The notes beneath the pieces are model-generated. The model made no database searches. It was given only the letters and a program-made list of their open reading frames with translations, and was not told the DNA's origin. A DNA stretch of 64,000 nt from Odoribacter sp. Its GTDB lineage: Bacteria > Bacteroidota > Bacteroidia > Bacteroidales > Marinifilaceae. Positions 44,351 to 53,672 of this stretch are shown here, piece after piece. How positions within the stretch are numbered: the stretch's first letter is position 1; every line of letters starts with the position of its first letter. The stretch covers positions 1 to 64,000 of the forward strand of contig JAHHTT010000005.1 of NCBI GenBank assembly GCA_020024465.1, given 5' to 3'. A program made the translations under genes and the position numbers.

Positions 44351-44872
44351 ATGAAAAAGATTACACTACTATTGACCCGTCATGGGGAAACAATTGAGAA
44401 TAAAAAAAATATCCTGCAAGGTCAATTGCCGGGAACATTGTCAGAACTTGGAATTCAACAAGCGAAAGAATTGTCAGAAAAATTGTCGGATGTTCCGTTG
44501 GATGTTATTGTATCCAGTGATTTGTCCCGGAGTTATAAGACTGCCGAATTAGTGGCAAAATCGAAAAATATGGAAGTACATCCGACTCCATTGCTTCGGG
44601 AAATGCATTGGGGAGAATATACGGGGGATTCTTTTAATAAGGTTGACTGGAGTCATCTGCCCTTTGGTGTGGAGTCTTTGGAAGAATTGGATATGAGGGC
44701 TGGTGAATTTGTGAATTATCTGCGTGTAAAATATCCGGGGAAAAGGATTCTGGCAGTAGGACACGGGGCGTTTAATCGGGCTGTTATAAATCATTTGGAA
44801 GGGCGTAAGCCGGTGGAGATGTTGGAAAAGCCTATAATGGGAAATATTGAAATTGTGGAATTAATATGTTAA
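44351..44872 (+). CDS. Histidine phosphatase family protein
   Basis: A 173-residue phosphoglycerate-mutase-fold phosphatase. The catalytic 'LLTRHGETIENKKNILQG' holds the phospho-accepting histidine of the RHG motif, followed by 'SSDLSRSYKTAE', the acidic 'LREMHWGEYTG' and the second histidine in 'AVGHGAFNRAV'. The substrate is not predictable. A second phosphatase of this fold, CobC, is encoded only ~2.8 kb away, so a duplicated role in the cobalamin pathway cannot be excluded. The receptor gene follows after 19 bases. Confidence 0.85.
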   Translation: MKKITLLLTRHGETIENKKNILQGQLPGTLSELGIQQAKELSEKLSDVPLDVIVSSDLSRSYKTAELVAKSKNMEVHPTPLLREMHWGEYTGDSFNKVDWSHLPFGVESLEELDMRAGEFVNYLRVKYPGKRILAVGHGAFNRAVINHLEGRKPVEMLEKPIMGNIEIVELIC

Positions 44873-44891
44873 GTAACTGCCATTATTACCC

Positions 44892-47660
44892 ATGAGAATG
44901 TTCGGTAAACGAATCGGTATATTGTGCTTCTTTATGTTGGGGATTCATATGCTTTTTGCTCGGGAGCATTGTCAGGATACGATTCTTCAAGATACTGTAA
45001 AGCGGACATTGTTGACTTTGCGTGGAGTCATTGTGGGGGGAGAGGAGAAAGAATTGCTTCCCGGAGCTTACATATATGTAGGGGAAGCCAAAACTCCTGT
45101 CGGTACAACGGATGTTGATGGTCATTTTGTTATTCAGGGAATTACTGCGGGGGAAATTCATCTGTCTGTATCCTATATCGGATATGAAACTTATTCAGGC
45201 GTATGGAAAGTTACAGAAGATACGGATATAGGACAGATATGTTTGAAGACTGTTTTACTTGAAGAGGTGCTTGTTGAAGCAAAAGTTCCGATTGCTGTCC
45301 AACATGGTGATACGACAAAATTTAATGCCAGTGCTGTCAAAGTGGCTGTAGATGGAGATTTGGAGGCATTGATTAAAAAGTTGCCTGGATTTGAAATCGT
45401 TGACGGGAAGATTATTGCGCAAGGGAAAGAGGTGACTCGTCTGTATATTGATGGTATGGAGTATTCTTTCAATGATCCTGCTGCTGCGTTGAAAAATTTG
45501 CCGGCTAAATTGGTGAATAAAATCAGTATGTATGATCGGGGTAGTGATGAGGCTGAATTTTCAGGTTACCAGGATGGTAAAAAATACCGTGCGTTAAATA
45601 TTGAAACTTACGATCCGGATAGAGCCAAGATATTTGGTAAGACAAGTGCTGGATATGGAATTACTTCTCCGGTTAAGAATACTTTTAAGGAAAATAATTA
45701 TAATGGAGATATCTATGGTAATTATTTTGATAAAAAAAATAAGATAACCCTGAATGCTGATGCTGAAAATCAAGGTCAGCAGTTTAATATGCCGGGAAGC
45801 CGTTTCGGAGAGGGTAAAGGGTATAATCGTTCTGAAAGGATTTATGCCAATTTATCTACCGATATCGTAGAGAAATGGAGTATTTCTACCAATTATCACT
45901 GGAATGATAATGCTTCTAATTCAGCTTCTATGTCAAAGCAGGAGTATTTCCCTACCGAACAATATGAAAGCCGCATATATGATAATGAGAGCCGTTCTCG
46001 TCAGGATGGAAAAGGTCATTCTTTTAATGCAAGAATTGAATATACTCCGGACAAAAAGAGCCGTTTGGTTTTTTCTCCATCCATGTCGACAAATAAATCA
46101 AATTCGTGGAATATTACTTATGGTTCAAATGTAGAAAATAATGATACCGTTAATATTTCGAATACTGAGAATTGTAGCGAAGGGAATTCTTTGGACTTAG
46201 ACGGCAGTATTCTTTGGATGCAGGCATTTAGAAAGACAGGACGCTTCATGACCGTGAATATTACCGGTGGATATTCTCGTAATTTGTCAAATCAGTGGCA
46301 AAATAACGATGAGCATTCCTTGAAAATGGATGGAGTTTATTCGGATACACTCCGTAATTTGGCAATGGATAATAATCAGAAAGATTATAATTGGTCTGTT
46401 TCTACAAGATGGTCCGAACCGCTTTCTGAGCATTCACGTATAACATTGGATTATACGTATCAAGACCGGACAAGTAATGCTGACCGTTCCAGTCTGTCAT
46501 ACAGTGATAAGGATTTCCAAAATTTGGTAGGTATCGATTCTGCCCAGACGAATAAACTGGAAAATATCTATCATGTACATCAATATGGCATAAATTATAG
46601 TTTTACAAATGATAAATTGCGTATAGGAACGGGTCTGTCATTAAGTAACACGATGATGGATAACCGATATAAGTATCTGGGCAAAAGCGATTCTGTTTTA
46701 GTCAGTCGGTATATGGATGTGTCGCCTATGATGAATTTAGGGTATAATGTAAATGAGAATAGTAATTTAGATGTCATTTATTCCGGCAATTCATCTTCTC
46801 CTTCTGTTACTCAGTTGCAGAATGTGTTGACAATTAGTGAGCCGTTGCAGGTATCTAAGGGGAATCCCCGTTTGAAAAAGTCCTTTACTCACAATCTGAT
46901 GATGAATTATACTTATTCACAACTTGAAAGTTCGGGTTTTTTGAATGCGACGTTAAATGCCGGACAGACATTTAATATGATAACGTCGAATGTGCAGTTT
47001 ATTAATCGTGATACAATTGTGGATGGCTATCTTTTGGCCCGTGGAGCCAGTTTGACGGAACCAGTGAATTTGAACGGGAGCTGGAATCTGTCAGGAAGTA
47101 TATCTTATTCTTTTCCGTGGGAAAAGTTGAAGTTGCGCTTTAATACACATATGGGCTATGGCTTTTCGCGTACGCCGTCTATTTATGATAATCTGGAGAA
47201 TATGAACAGTTCGCATACAGGGACGGTGGGCTTGACGGTGTATACCAATATATCTGAGGATATCGATTGTTATTTTTCGTCAAACAATACGTTATCGTGG
47301 TCAAAAAATACTGAAACAGGAAATGCCAGATATTACAATAGCCATTTGAATGGTTCGTTCAATTGGGTATTTTGGAAAGGTTTTTATGTAGAGGCAATGT
47401 ATACCGGAAGTTTCCATATTACGAAGAAAGACGAACGGGTGAAACAATCCGAGCATATACTTAATGCGACTGTCGGTAAGAAATTCGGTAAAGAACGTCA
47501 GTTCAGAGTTTCCTTGTCTGCAAATGATATTTTGCAGAATCAACGGTCAATGACTTATTCCTTAACGGATTTATATACAAGTGTATCTTATAATTCAGTG
47601 CCTTCGACATGTGTTATGTTGGGTGTGTCTTATTGGTTTGACAATATGAAACGGCATTGA
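44892..47660 (+). CDS. TonB-dependent receptor-like barrel protein (OMP_b-brl_3 type)
   Basis: A 922-residue outer-membrane protein: signal peptide (~residues 1-23), a carboxypeptidase-regulatory-like domain (~residues 42-120, 'GVIVGGEEKELLPGAYIYV'), a degenerate plug region ('LEALIKKLPGFEIVDGKIIA', 'VTRLYIDGMEYSF'), and a long barrel ending with an aromatic-rich last strand ('VMLGVSYWFDN'). This layout fits Bacteroidota barrel receptors of the OMP_b-brl_3 group, whose ligands are mostly unknown. It is probably co-transcribed with the phosphatase 19 bases upstream. Its stop touches the convergent cobC gene. Confidence 0.8.
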   Translation: MRMFGKRIGILCFFMLGIHMLFAREHCQDTILQDTVKRTLLTLRGVIVGGEEKELLPGAYIYVGEAKTPVGTTDVDGHFVIQGITAGEIHLSVSYIGYETYSGVWKVTEDTDIGQICLKTVLLEEVLVEAKVPIAVQHGDTTKFNASAVKVAVDGDLEALIKKLPGFEIVDGKIIAQGKEVTRLYIDGMEYSFNDPAAALKNLPAKLVNKISMYDRGSDEAEFSGYQDGKKYRALNIETYDPDRAKIFGKTSAGYGITSPVKNTFKENNYNGDIYGNYFDKKNKITLNADAENQGQQFNMPGSRFGEGKGYNRSERIYANLSTDIVEKWSISTNYHWNDNASNSASMSKQEYFPTEQYESRIYDNESRSRQDGKGHSFNARIEYTPDKKSRLVFSPSMSTNKSNSWNITYGSNVENNDTVNISNTENCSEGNSLDLDGSILWMQAFRKTGRFMTVNITGGYSRNLSNQWQNNDEHSLKMDGVYSDTLRNLAMDNNQKDYNWSVSTRWSEPLSEHSRITLDYTYQDRTSNADRSSLSYSDKDFQNLVGIDSAQTNKLENIYHVHQYGINYSFTNDKLRIGTGLSLSNTMMDNRYKYLGKSDSVLVSRYMDVSPMMNLGYNVNENSNLDVIYSGNSSSPSVTQLQNVLTISEPLQVSKGNPRLKKSFTHNLMMNYTYSQLESSGFLNATLNAGQTFNMITSNVQFINRDTIVDGYLLARGASLTEPVNLNGSWNLSGSISYSFPWEKLKLRFNTHMGYGFSRTPSIYDNLENMNSSHTGTVGLTVYTNISEDIDCYFSSNNTLSWSKNTETGNARYYNSHLNGSFNWVFWKGFYVEAMYTGSFHITKKDERVKQSEHILNATVGKKFGKERQFRVSLSANDILQNQRSMTYSLTDLYTSVSYNSVPSTCVMLGVSYWFDNMKRH

Positions 47661-48188
47661 TTATAGATGTATGACGGTTTTGCTGCCATAGGGAATAGCT
47701 TCATCAAAAGATTTTTCAATAGTGCAATGATGGGAATATACTAAAGCGCAGGCGATAACACCTCTATGTGTGAATATACAACACTGTTGTTGTGGGGTGT
47801 TGCGTATTTCGTCCAGAAATTTTGAAACACGTTGATATTGTTCTATATAACTTTCTGCCCCTCCTGCCGGTTGATGTATCCAGTCTTTATACCAAAGGTT
47901 TAGGTGCGGATCTGTGATAGCATCCCAGCGTTGCATTTCCCACGTGCCGAAATTCAATTCTTTGAGCCTTTCGTCTATTTGCGGATGTGGATAGCCGCAA
48001 AAGCCGGCCAGTCGCCGGCAGCGTGTCAATGGGCTGCAATAGACCGTATCAAAATGTTCTCCTTTTATACTTTTGCGAACTGTTTCAGCCTCTTCGGGAA
48101 ATGTGGAAGCTGTGTCAACATCGCTCCAGCCATAGCAAATATCTGGTTCTACAGCAACGCTTGTATGTCTGATAAATGTGAGTTTCAT
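47661..48188 (-). CDS. cobC: Alpha-ribazole phosphatase
   Basis: A 175-residue histidine phosphatase: 'LTFIRHTSVAVEPDICYGWSD' with the RH motif, 'CSPLTRCRRLA', the acid 'ELNFGTWEMQRWD', and the second histidine in 'IFTHRGVIACAL'. It removes the 5'-phosphate of alpha-ribazole phosphate or cobalamin 5'-phosphate at the end of nucleotide-loop assembly. The start was chosen at the ATG that overlaps the cobS stop by 4 bases; upstream codons in the same frame lie inside cobS. It is the last gene of the cobU-cobT-cobS-cobC unit. Confidence 0.88.
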   Translation of the reverse strand: MKLTFIRHTSVAVEPDICYGWSDVDTASTFPEEAETVRKSIKGEHFDTVYCSPLTRCRRLAGFCGYPHPQIDERLKELNFGTWEMQRWDAITDPHLNLWYKDWIHQPAGGAESYIEQYQRVSKFLDEIRNTPQQQCCIFTHRGVIACALVYSHHCTIEKSFDEAIPYGSKTVIHL

Positions 48189-48934
48189 AGAAAAGGTGTG
48201 GTGGTTATGAAAAAACCTAAATAAAAAGCCTGTTCTGACAATAATACGCTGGCCCCGCAACAATCTCCTGTGTAACCGCCAATTTTGCGCTTGAAATAAT
48301 GTCGTAGGCCAATTGTGACAAGTATCATCGGAACGGTTGCCAGAAAGTTGGTTCCTAGAAAGAACAATGGGATGATGCATATTACGGCCATTTGCAGTAA
48401 TTCAAGAAGGCAAATAGGATTGTACAAGACTTTTGTCTTGCTTGTTTCTTCTGTCCGGGCATAGCTTAATGTATTGATCATGAATGCTGTTGCAAACTTG
48501 GACAGGACATCTGCTCCTATGATGATACCTGCCTGGGCATTCGTCGGTAATGAGTACAGGAAAGAAGCGTATAGAAAGAAATAGACAATCAGGCCAATGG
48601 TTCCATAGCTGCCAATGTGCGAATCTTTCATGATGGATAGAATTTTTTCCTTGTTCGTGCCTCCTCCGAAACCATCAAAGAAATCTGCCAGACCGTCTTC
48701 ATGCAAGGCTCCTGTCAATAAAAGCCTGGCTGCAATAGCCAAAATACAAGCCGGTAAGTCTGCCCAGCCAATCATACTGACAATATACAGGGTTGCCCAT
48801 GTAGCAAACCCTGTTATAAATCCAATCAATGGCCAGTATAGCAGTACATTGCTATAGTATTTTTTATCTACCTGGACGATTCGCCATAAGGGCAGACGGG
48901 TGAACATCATTATTGCAGCTAAAAAAGAGCGCAT
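48185..48934 (-). CDS. cobS: Adenosylcobinamide-GDP ribazoletransferase
   Basis: A 249-residue integral membrane enzyme (cobalamin synthase) joining activated adenosylcobinamide to alpha-ribazole. It has about six hydrophobic helices and the family signature 'LLLTGALHEDGLADFFDGFGGG' with its acidic metal-binding residues. Length matches E. coli CobS (~247). It overlaps cobC by 4 bases and sits one base after cobT, so the three are translated as a unit. Confidence 0.95.
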   Translation of the reverse strand: MRSFLAAIMMFTRLPLWRIVQVDKKYYSNVLLYWPLIGFITGFATWATLYIVSMIGWADLPACILAIAARLLLTGALHEDGLADFFDGFGGGTNKEKILSIMKDSHIGSYGTIGLIVYFFLYASFLYSLPTNAQAGIIIGADVLSKFATAFMINTLSYARTEETSKTKVLYNPICLLELLQMAVICIIPLFFLGTNFLATVPMILVTIGLRHYFKRKIGGYTGDCCGASVLLSEQAFYLGFFITTTPFL

Positions 48935-48935
48935 G

Positions 48936-49973
48936 TTAAAAATATTTGGTTACAGCAGCTGATTGAAAATCATTCATTTCATTAATCATGCGGATAGCAG
49001 ATTCTATTATCGGATAGGAGCAGATGGCCCCGGTTCCTTCGCCTAATCTTAAGCCGAGATGCAGAAGAGGATGTGCATGCAAGGCTTCTAAAACCAATTT
49101 GTGCCCGGCTTCATCTCCTTGATGTCCGAAAATGCAATATTCCAAAACTTCCGGATGAAGCTGTGAAGCGGCAAGTAGGCAGTTGGTCATGATAAAACCG
49201 TCAACAATTATTATCATTCCCAATTCTGATGCACGTAGCATACCGCCGATTGCAGCAACCATTTCAAAGCCTCCAAACCAGCGTATGATATCTTCCGGAG
49301 TATGATTGCCAGTGTAATTTTCCATGGCACGTTTCAGAACATTGTATTTGTGTGCTATCCCTTGGCTGTTGAGCCCGCTACCGGCTCCAACACATTCTTT
49401 TAAAGGAATTCCCGTGAAATAAGTCATCCACAAAGAAGATGCTGATGTATTAGCCATTCCCAATTCTCCGAAGCTGATGATATTGGATCCTTCATTGAAA
49501 GTCATATCAACGATTTCAACTCCAATTTCGATAGCACGTTCCATTTCTTCTTTGCTCATGGCTGCTTCGTAAAGATAATTGCTGGTGCTTTTTCGTATTT
49601 TCCGGTCAATTAATCCCGGGAGATTGTGAAAATCGGCATTGACTCCACAGTCAACAATCTTGAGATCGAAATGATGTTGGCGGGCAAACATATTGACACC
49701 TCCCCCTCCTTTGACAAAATTATAAATCTGCTGTGCTGTGACTTCCGGCGCTGAAAAGCTGACTCCTTCAACGACAATTCCGTGGTCTGCTGCAAAAACG
49801 ATGTTCTGGGGTTTGTGTAGTCGGGGAGAAAGGGTTTGTTGGATGGTACCGATTTGTATTGCCAATTCTTCCAGCCTGCCCAAAGAACCTTGGGGTTTGG
49901 TTAAATTGTCAATCTTGTCCTGTAAGGCAGGTATGATTGTTTTGTCCGGAGTTTTAATGTTAAAAGTTCTCAT
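48936..49973 (-). CDS. cobT: Nicotinate-nucleotide-dimethylbenzimidazole phosphoribosyltransferase
   Basis: A 345-residue enzyme that makes alpha-ribazole phosphate by attaching the lower-ligand base to nicotinate mononucleotide phosphoribose. Features are 'VFAADHGIVVEGVSFSAPEV', 'KGGGGVNMFARQ' and the C-terminal 'LGLRLGEGTGAICSYPII' with the catalytic glutamate (Glu312, matching Salmonella Glu317). The length is typical (~350). It begins 26 bases downstream of cobU on the same strand. Confidence 0.96.
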   Translation of the reverse strand: MRTFNIKTPDKTIIPALQDKIDNLTKPQGSLGRLEELAIQIGTIQQTLSPRLHKPQNIVFAADHGIVVEGVSFSAPEVTAQQIYNFVKGGGGVNMFARQHHFDLKIVDCGVNADFHNLPGLIDRKIRKSTSNYLYEAAMSKEEMERAIEIGVEIVDMTFNEGSNIISFGELGMANTSASSLWMTYFTGIPLKECVGAGSGLNSQGIAHKYNVLKRAMENYTGNHTPEDIIRWFGGFEMVAAIGGMLRASELGMIIIVDGFIMTNCLLAASQLHPEVLEYCIFGHQGDEAGHKLVLEALHAHPLLHLGLRLGEGTGAICSYPIIESAIRMINEMNDFQSAAVTKYF

Positions 49974-49999
49974 GGTGAATATGTCTTGAAATTTGGTGA

Positions 50000-50512
50000 T
50001 TATTTTATTTTCATGGGTATGCCTGATACCATTAGCACCACTTCATCTGCTTGTTGCGCTGCAAATTGATTCATCCAGCCTTGTAAATCAGTAAACCGGC
50101 GTTGTATCGGATTCTCAGACACTCCTCCTGAACCGATTTCATTTGTGACGAATATGAACGTGGCATTTTGGTTGGTGAAGCGTGTGAATTCGTCTTTCAA
50201 TTCAGAGAGCGATTTATCGACATCGGAGTCGTTGTCAAAGAAAAAATTTGTTGCCCAAAGCGTCATGCAGTCTATGACAATGATACGCCCCGGTAAAGTA
50301 TGTTTGCTCAATTTTTTCTCTTCTTCAATGTTGGTCCATTGCGGTCCTCTGTCACGTTGGTGTCTTAAAATGCGTTGACGGTGCTCTTCGTCCCATACTC
50401 TGGAAGTTGCGAGGTATACCGGATTTTCCGTCAATTGGAGGGCTAAATGCTGGGCATATCCACTTTTGCCGGACCGTTGTCCACCGGTGACAAGGATAAT
50501 TTTTTTTGCCAT
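50000..50512 (-). CDS. cobU: Adenosylcobinamide kinase / adenosylcobinamide-phosphate guanylyltransferase
   Basis: A 170-residue bifunctional enzyme that phosphorylates adenosylcobinamide and then attaches GMP. It has a P-loop 'VTGGQRSGKSGYAQHLA' (residues ~8-25), the histidine region 'RILRHQRDRGPQW' for the guanylyl intermediate, and 'FVTNEIGSGGV'. Length close to E. coli CobU (~181). It leads the leftward unit, back-to-back with the PduO-type adenosyltransferase gene; a near-consensus minus-strand -7 box (TATCTTTA, 50542-50535) precedes it. Confidence 0.95.
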   Translation of the reverse strand: MAKKIILVTGGQRSGKSGYAQHLALQLTENPVYLATSRVWDEEHRQRILRHQRDRGPQWTNIEEEKKLSKHTLPGRIIVIDCMTLWATNFFFDNDSDVDKSLSELKDEFTRFTNQNATFIFVTNEIGSGGVSENPIQRRFTDLQGWMNQFAAQQADEVVLMVSGIPMKIK

Positions 50513-50534
50513 ATCTTTCTTTTTTTTTGCTCCG

Positions 50535-50583
50535 TAAAGATAGCTCTTTTAATTTAGAAAATGGTGGTATATTCGTATCTTTG
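50535..50583. promoter_or_regulatory. Divergent cob promoter region
   Basis: TATCTTTG at 50576-50583 on the plus strand, with a partial -33 (TTTA, 19 bases upstream), should drive the pduO-type gene, cobQ, cobD and cbiB. TATCTTTA on the minus strand at 50542-50535 can drive cobU. The 93-base gap is too short for a cobalamin riboswitch, and none was seen. Confidence 0.55.
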
Positions 50584-50605
50584 CTACGAGTAAACAGAAG
50601 AAGTA

Positions 50606-51178
50606 ATGAAGATTTATACACGTGGCGGAGACAAGGGGAAAACCGGTATTCATGGTGGTTTGCGGGTTGACAAAGATGATATTCGTATCGAAGCAAATGG
50701 GACGTTGGACGAATTGAATTCTTTGTTGGGACTGATACGGGCGTTGGCAGGAGAAAAGCATGAATGGCAAGAGATGCTTTATTTTTTGCAGGAAAAATTG
50801 ATGATTGTGATGTCGCATGTGGCAACGCCTGCCGGATTGCGTTCGCAGAATCCGAATCCGCTTCCGGAGGATTTGGATGTTTATTGTGAAAAACAAATCG
50901 ATCGTTTGAACGAACACATAACCCATCCTTCCTCGCATTTTATTTTGCCGGGTGGTAATATCCTTTCTGCCCAGTGTCATGTGGCAAGGACTGTAGCAAG
51001 GCGTGCTGAACGTCGTTTATGGTCATTGAATCGGATTGATGGATTGCCTCCTGTTATTTTGCGATTTTTGAACCGTCTTTCAGATTTGTTATTTACAATG
51101 GCACGGCAAGAGATGGATAAGGAAGGCGCGGAAGAAGAAAGATGGCAATCATTTTTGTATAAAAAGAAAAGGAAATGA
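50606..51178 (+). CDS. PduO-type cob(I)alamin adenosyltransferase
   Basis: A 190-residue ATP:corrinoid adenosyltransferase of the PduO family, adding the 5'-deoxyadenosyl group to the reduced corrin. The N-terminal 'IYTRGGDKGKTGIHGG' binds ATP phosphate, and 'VARTVARRAERRLWSL' with 'RFLNRLSDLLFTMAR' gives the conserved substrate-site arginines and asparagine. It leads the rightward unit and its stop overlaps the cobQ start by 4 bases, so it probably acts on intermediates in de novo synthesis. Confidence 0.93.
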   Translation: MKIYTRGGDKGKTGIHGGLRVDKDDIRIEANGTLDELNSLLGLIRALAGEKHEWQEMLYFLQEKLMIVMSHVATPAGLRSQNPNPLPEDLDVYCEKQIDRLNEHITHPSSHFILPGGNILSAQCHVARTVARRAERRLWSLNRIDGLPPVILRFLNRLSDLLFTMARQEMDKEGAEEERWQSFLYKKKRK

Positions 51179-52656
51179 AGAGATTGAAGCCGATTATGTT
51201 TGTTGGAACCTGCTCGGATGCAGGGAAAAGTATTGTAAATACAGCATTTTGTCGTATTTTTTTGCAAGATGGTTATGTCCCTGCTCCTTTTAAGGCGCAG
51301 AATATGTCGTTGAATTCTTATTCAACGCCGGATGGAGGAGAGATTGGCAGGGCTCAGGCTGTACAGGCTGAAGCTTGTGGAATTGCTCCGTCGACAGATA
51401 TGAATCCGGTGTTGTTAAAACCTTCTTCGGACCAGACGTCGCAAGTTATTCTGAATGGTCTGCCCGTAGGTAATATGTCTGCAAGGGAATATTTCCGTAC
51501 GAATAATAAAGAAGATTTATGGAGGGAAGCGTTAGCCGCTTTTGTTCGTTTGGAAAAGTATTATTCTCCGATTGTTCTGGAAGGAGCTGGTAGTATTTCG
51601 GAGTTGAATTTGCGAGACCGGGATATTACGAATATGAATATGGCTCAAAAAGTGGATGCTGCTACTTATCTGGTGGCAGATATTGATCGGGGAGGAGTGT
51701 TTGCTTCGGTATATGGTTCTGTTATGTTGTTGCCGGAAGAGCAACGCCGGTTATTGAAAGGAATTATTATCAATAAATTTAGAGGAGATGTAACGCTTTT
51801 TGATGAGGGACGGAAAATCATTCATGATTTGACCGGCATTCCGGTGGTTGGGGTGATTCCTTATTTTCAGAATATTTGTATTGAAGAGGAAGATTCTGTC
51901 GCATTGGCAAATAAAACAGCAGTTGCTGAAGCCGGCAGAGTGAATGTTGCTGTAGTTCATCTGCGGAGAATGTCTAATTTTACTGATTTTAAAGCAATAG
52001 AACAGGATGGACGTTTCCATTTATATTATACCGATAAACCTTCGGAAATAGACAAGGCGGATATTGTTATTTTGCCGGGTACAAAGAATACGATAGATGA
52101 TTTATTGGTGATTCGTGAAAATGGAGTGGCTGATGCGATTATACGGGCCGGTCGTGTGGGGAAAAAGGTCATTGGTATTTGTGGCGGTTTTCAGATGTTG
52201 GGAAAACGGATTGAAGATCCGGAGCATGTGGAAGGTGTGGCAGAAAGTGTAGAAGGATTGGGTTTGTTCCCATTGATCACTGTGATGCAGACGGAAAAAG
52301 TTGTTTGTCAAAGTGATTTTGATTTTAAGAATAAAGGCTCATGGTGTAAAGGATATCAAATACATATGGGAGTAACATCTCCCCTGGAAGGGCAGCTGTC
52401 TCCCCTGGAGAATCTGAATACGTTGCCTGACGGGACATTTGAAGGATATGTATTGAATGAACATTGTTGGGGAAGTTATATGCATGGTATTCTGGATAAT
52501 GCAGTGGTACTGAACGATTTGGCATCAGGCTTTACCGATTTGCCGGAAACTGGTTTTGATTATGCTTCATTTAAAGAGAGTCAATATGATTTGTTGGCAG
52601 ACCATGTACGGGTAGCAGTGGATCTTGATTATATTTATTCTACATTACGGTTATGA
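51175..52656 (+). CDS. cobQ: Cobyric acid synthase
   Basis: A 493-residue glutamine-dependent amidotransferase that amidates four side chains of adenosylcobyrinate a,c-diamide. The N-terminal P-loop 'IMFVGTCSDAGKSIVNTAFC' and 'PFKAQNMSLNSYST' bind ATP. The C-terminal class I glutaminase domain has the catalytic cysteine in 'VIGICGGFQMLGKR' and the histidine 'GYVLNEHCWGSYMHGI'. Length matches E. coli CobQ/CbiP (~490). Overlaps of four bases at both ends show translational coupling with its neighbours. Confidence 0.96.
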   Translation: MKRLKPIMFVGTCSDAGKSIVNTAFCRIFLQDGYVPAPFKAQNMSLNSYSTPDGGEIGRAQAVQAEACGIAPSTDMNPVLLKPSSDQTSQVILNGLPVGNMSAREYFRTNNKEDLWREALAAFVRLEKYYSPIVLEGAGSISELNLRDRDITNMNMAQKVDAATYLVADIDRGGVFASVYGSVMLLPEEQRRLLKGIIINKFRGDVTLFDEGRKIIHDLTGIPVVGVIPYFQNICIEEEDSVALANKTAVAEAGRVNVAVVHLRRMSNFTDFKAIEQDGRFHLYYTDKPSEIDKADIVILPGTKNTIDDLLVIRENGVADAIIRAGRVGKKVIGICGGFQMLGKRIEDPEHVEGVAESVEGLGLFPLITVMQTEKVVCQSDFDFKNKGSWCKGYQIHMGVTSPLEGQLSPLENLNTLPDGTFEGYVLNEHCWGSYMHGILDNAVVLNDLASGFTDLPETGFDYASFKESQYDLLADHVRVAVDLDYIYSTLRL

Positions 52657-53672
52657 TTCATGGACACGGTGATGACCTTTATCGCTTGAATGCAGAGGTA
52701 AAGGCGAATTTTTCAACAAATGTATGGTATGAAGCGGATATGAAACCTCTTTGTCGTTTTCTGGAGACTCGACTAGAAAGTATTTATCATTATCCGGAAC
52801 CCGATGCGGGTTCTTTTCGCAAGGTTGCCGCAGAGTATCATGGTGTGACACCTGAAAATGTATTGGCAGGAAACGGTGCGACAGAATTGTTTTATTTGGT
52901 GGCGCATGCTTTTGCCGGATATGATACTTTATTGCCTATACCATCTTTTAAGGAGTATGAGGATGCTTGTTCGTTATATCGGCATCATATTACTTTTTTC
53001 CCTCATGCCGGTGCTGGCGAGCTGCCATTGGACCAGTCTTTGGTGTTTATTTGTAATCCGAACAATCCGGATGGCCGTATTTGGTCTGAAAAAGAAATTC
53101 GTGCTATTCTTGCGGCTAACCCTCATAGGGTACTAGTCATTGACGAGTCTTTTATTTGGTTTGCTCCTGAAGCAGCTACGGCTATCCCTCTTTTACAGGA
53201 ATATTCGAATTTGTTGATTGTCCGTTCTATGACAAAGTGTTATGCGATACCCGGTTTGCGTTTGGGGTATTTGTTGGGAGATGAACGATTGATTGCGGAA
53301 ATTGGCCATTTCTCTTTCCCTTGGTCTGTCAACGCCCTTGCTGTTGAGGCAGGAAAATTTTTATTGCAGTGTGGCGATTCAATTTTGCCGGATGCGACCT
53401 GTTTGTTGGAGAGACAACGACACTTTTCTGCCCGAATAGCGGAATTGTCCGGATTCCAACCGTTAGAATCACATACCTCTTTTTTTCTGGTGTATACTGA
53501 TGCCGATGTTTCTTGTCTGAAGAGGTGGCTGTTGCAGAAGCATGGGGTGTTGATTCGGGATGCATCTAATTTCCGAGGACTTGACAATCATTATTTTCGT
53601 ATTAATACACTTACAGATTCTCAAAATGATCTTTTGCTTGGAGCTTTAAAAACATGGAACAGTGTTGGTTGA
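52653..53672 (+). CDS. cobD: Threonine-phosphate decarboxylase
   Basis: A 339-residue PLP enzyme, aminotransferase fold class I, producing (R)-1-aminopropan-2-ol phosphate for the nucleotide-loop linker. The PLP lysine is Lys195 in 'SMTKCYAIPGLRLGYL'. The N-terminal 'DLYRLNAEVKANFSTNV' and 'VLAGNGATELFYLVA' match CobD; histidinol-phosphate aminotransferase is the alternative, but context points to CobD. Its end overlaps the cbiB start by 19 bases. Confidence 0.88.
   Translation: MIHGHGDDLYRLNAEVKANFSTNVWYEADMKPLCRFLETRLESIYHYPEPDAGSFRKVAAEYHGVTPENVLAGNGATELFYLVAHAFAGYDTLLPIPSFKEYEDACSLYRHHITFFPHAGAGELPLDQSLVFICNPNNPDGRIWSEKEIRAILAANPHRVLVIDESFIWFAPEAATAIPLLQEYSNLLIVRSMTKCYAIPGLRLGYLLGDERLIAEIGHFSFPWSVNALAVEAGKFLLQCGDSILPDATCLLERQRHFSARIAELSGFQPLESHTSFFLVYTDADVSCLKRWLLQKHGVLIRDASNFRGLDNHYFRINTLTDSQNDLLLGALKTWNSVG

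Noticed and set aside
50513..50605. A cobalamin riboswitch between cobU and the PduO-type gene.
   Set aside because: The 93-base gap is too short and lacks the aptamer marks; only promoter-like boxes are visible.
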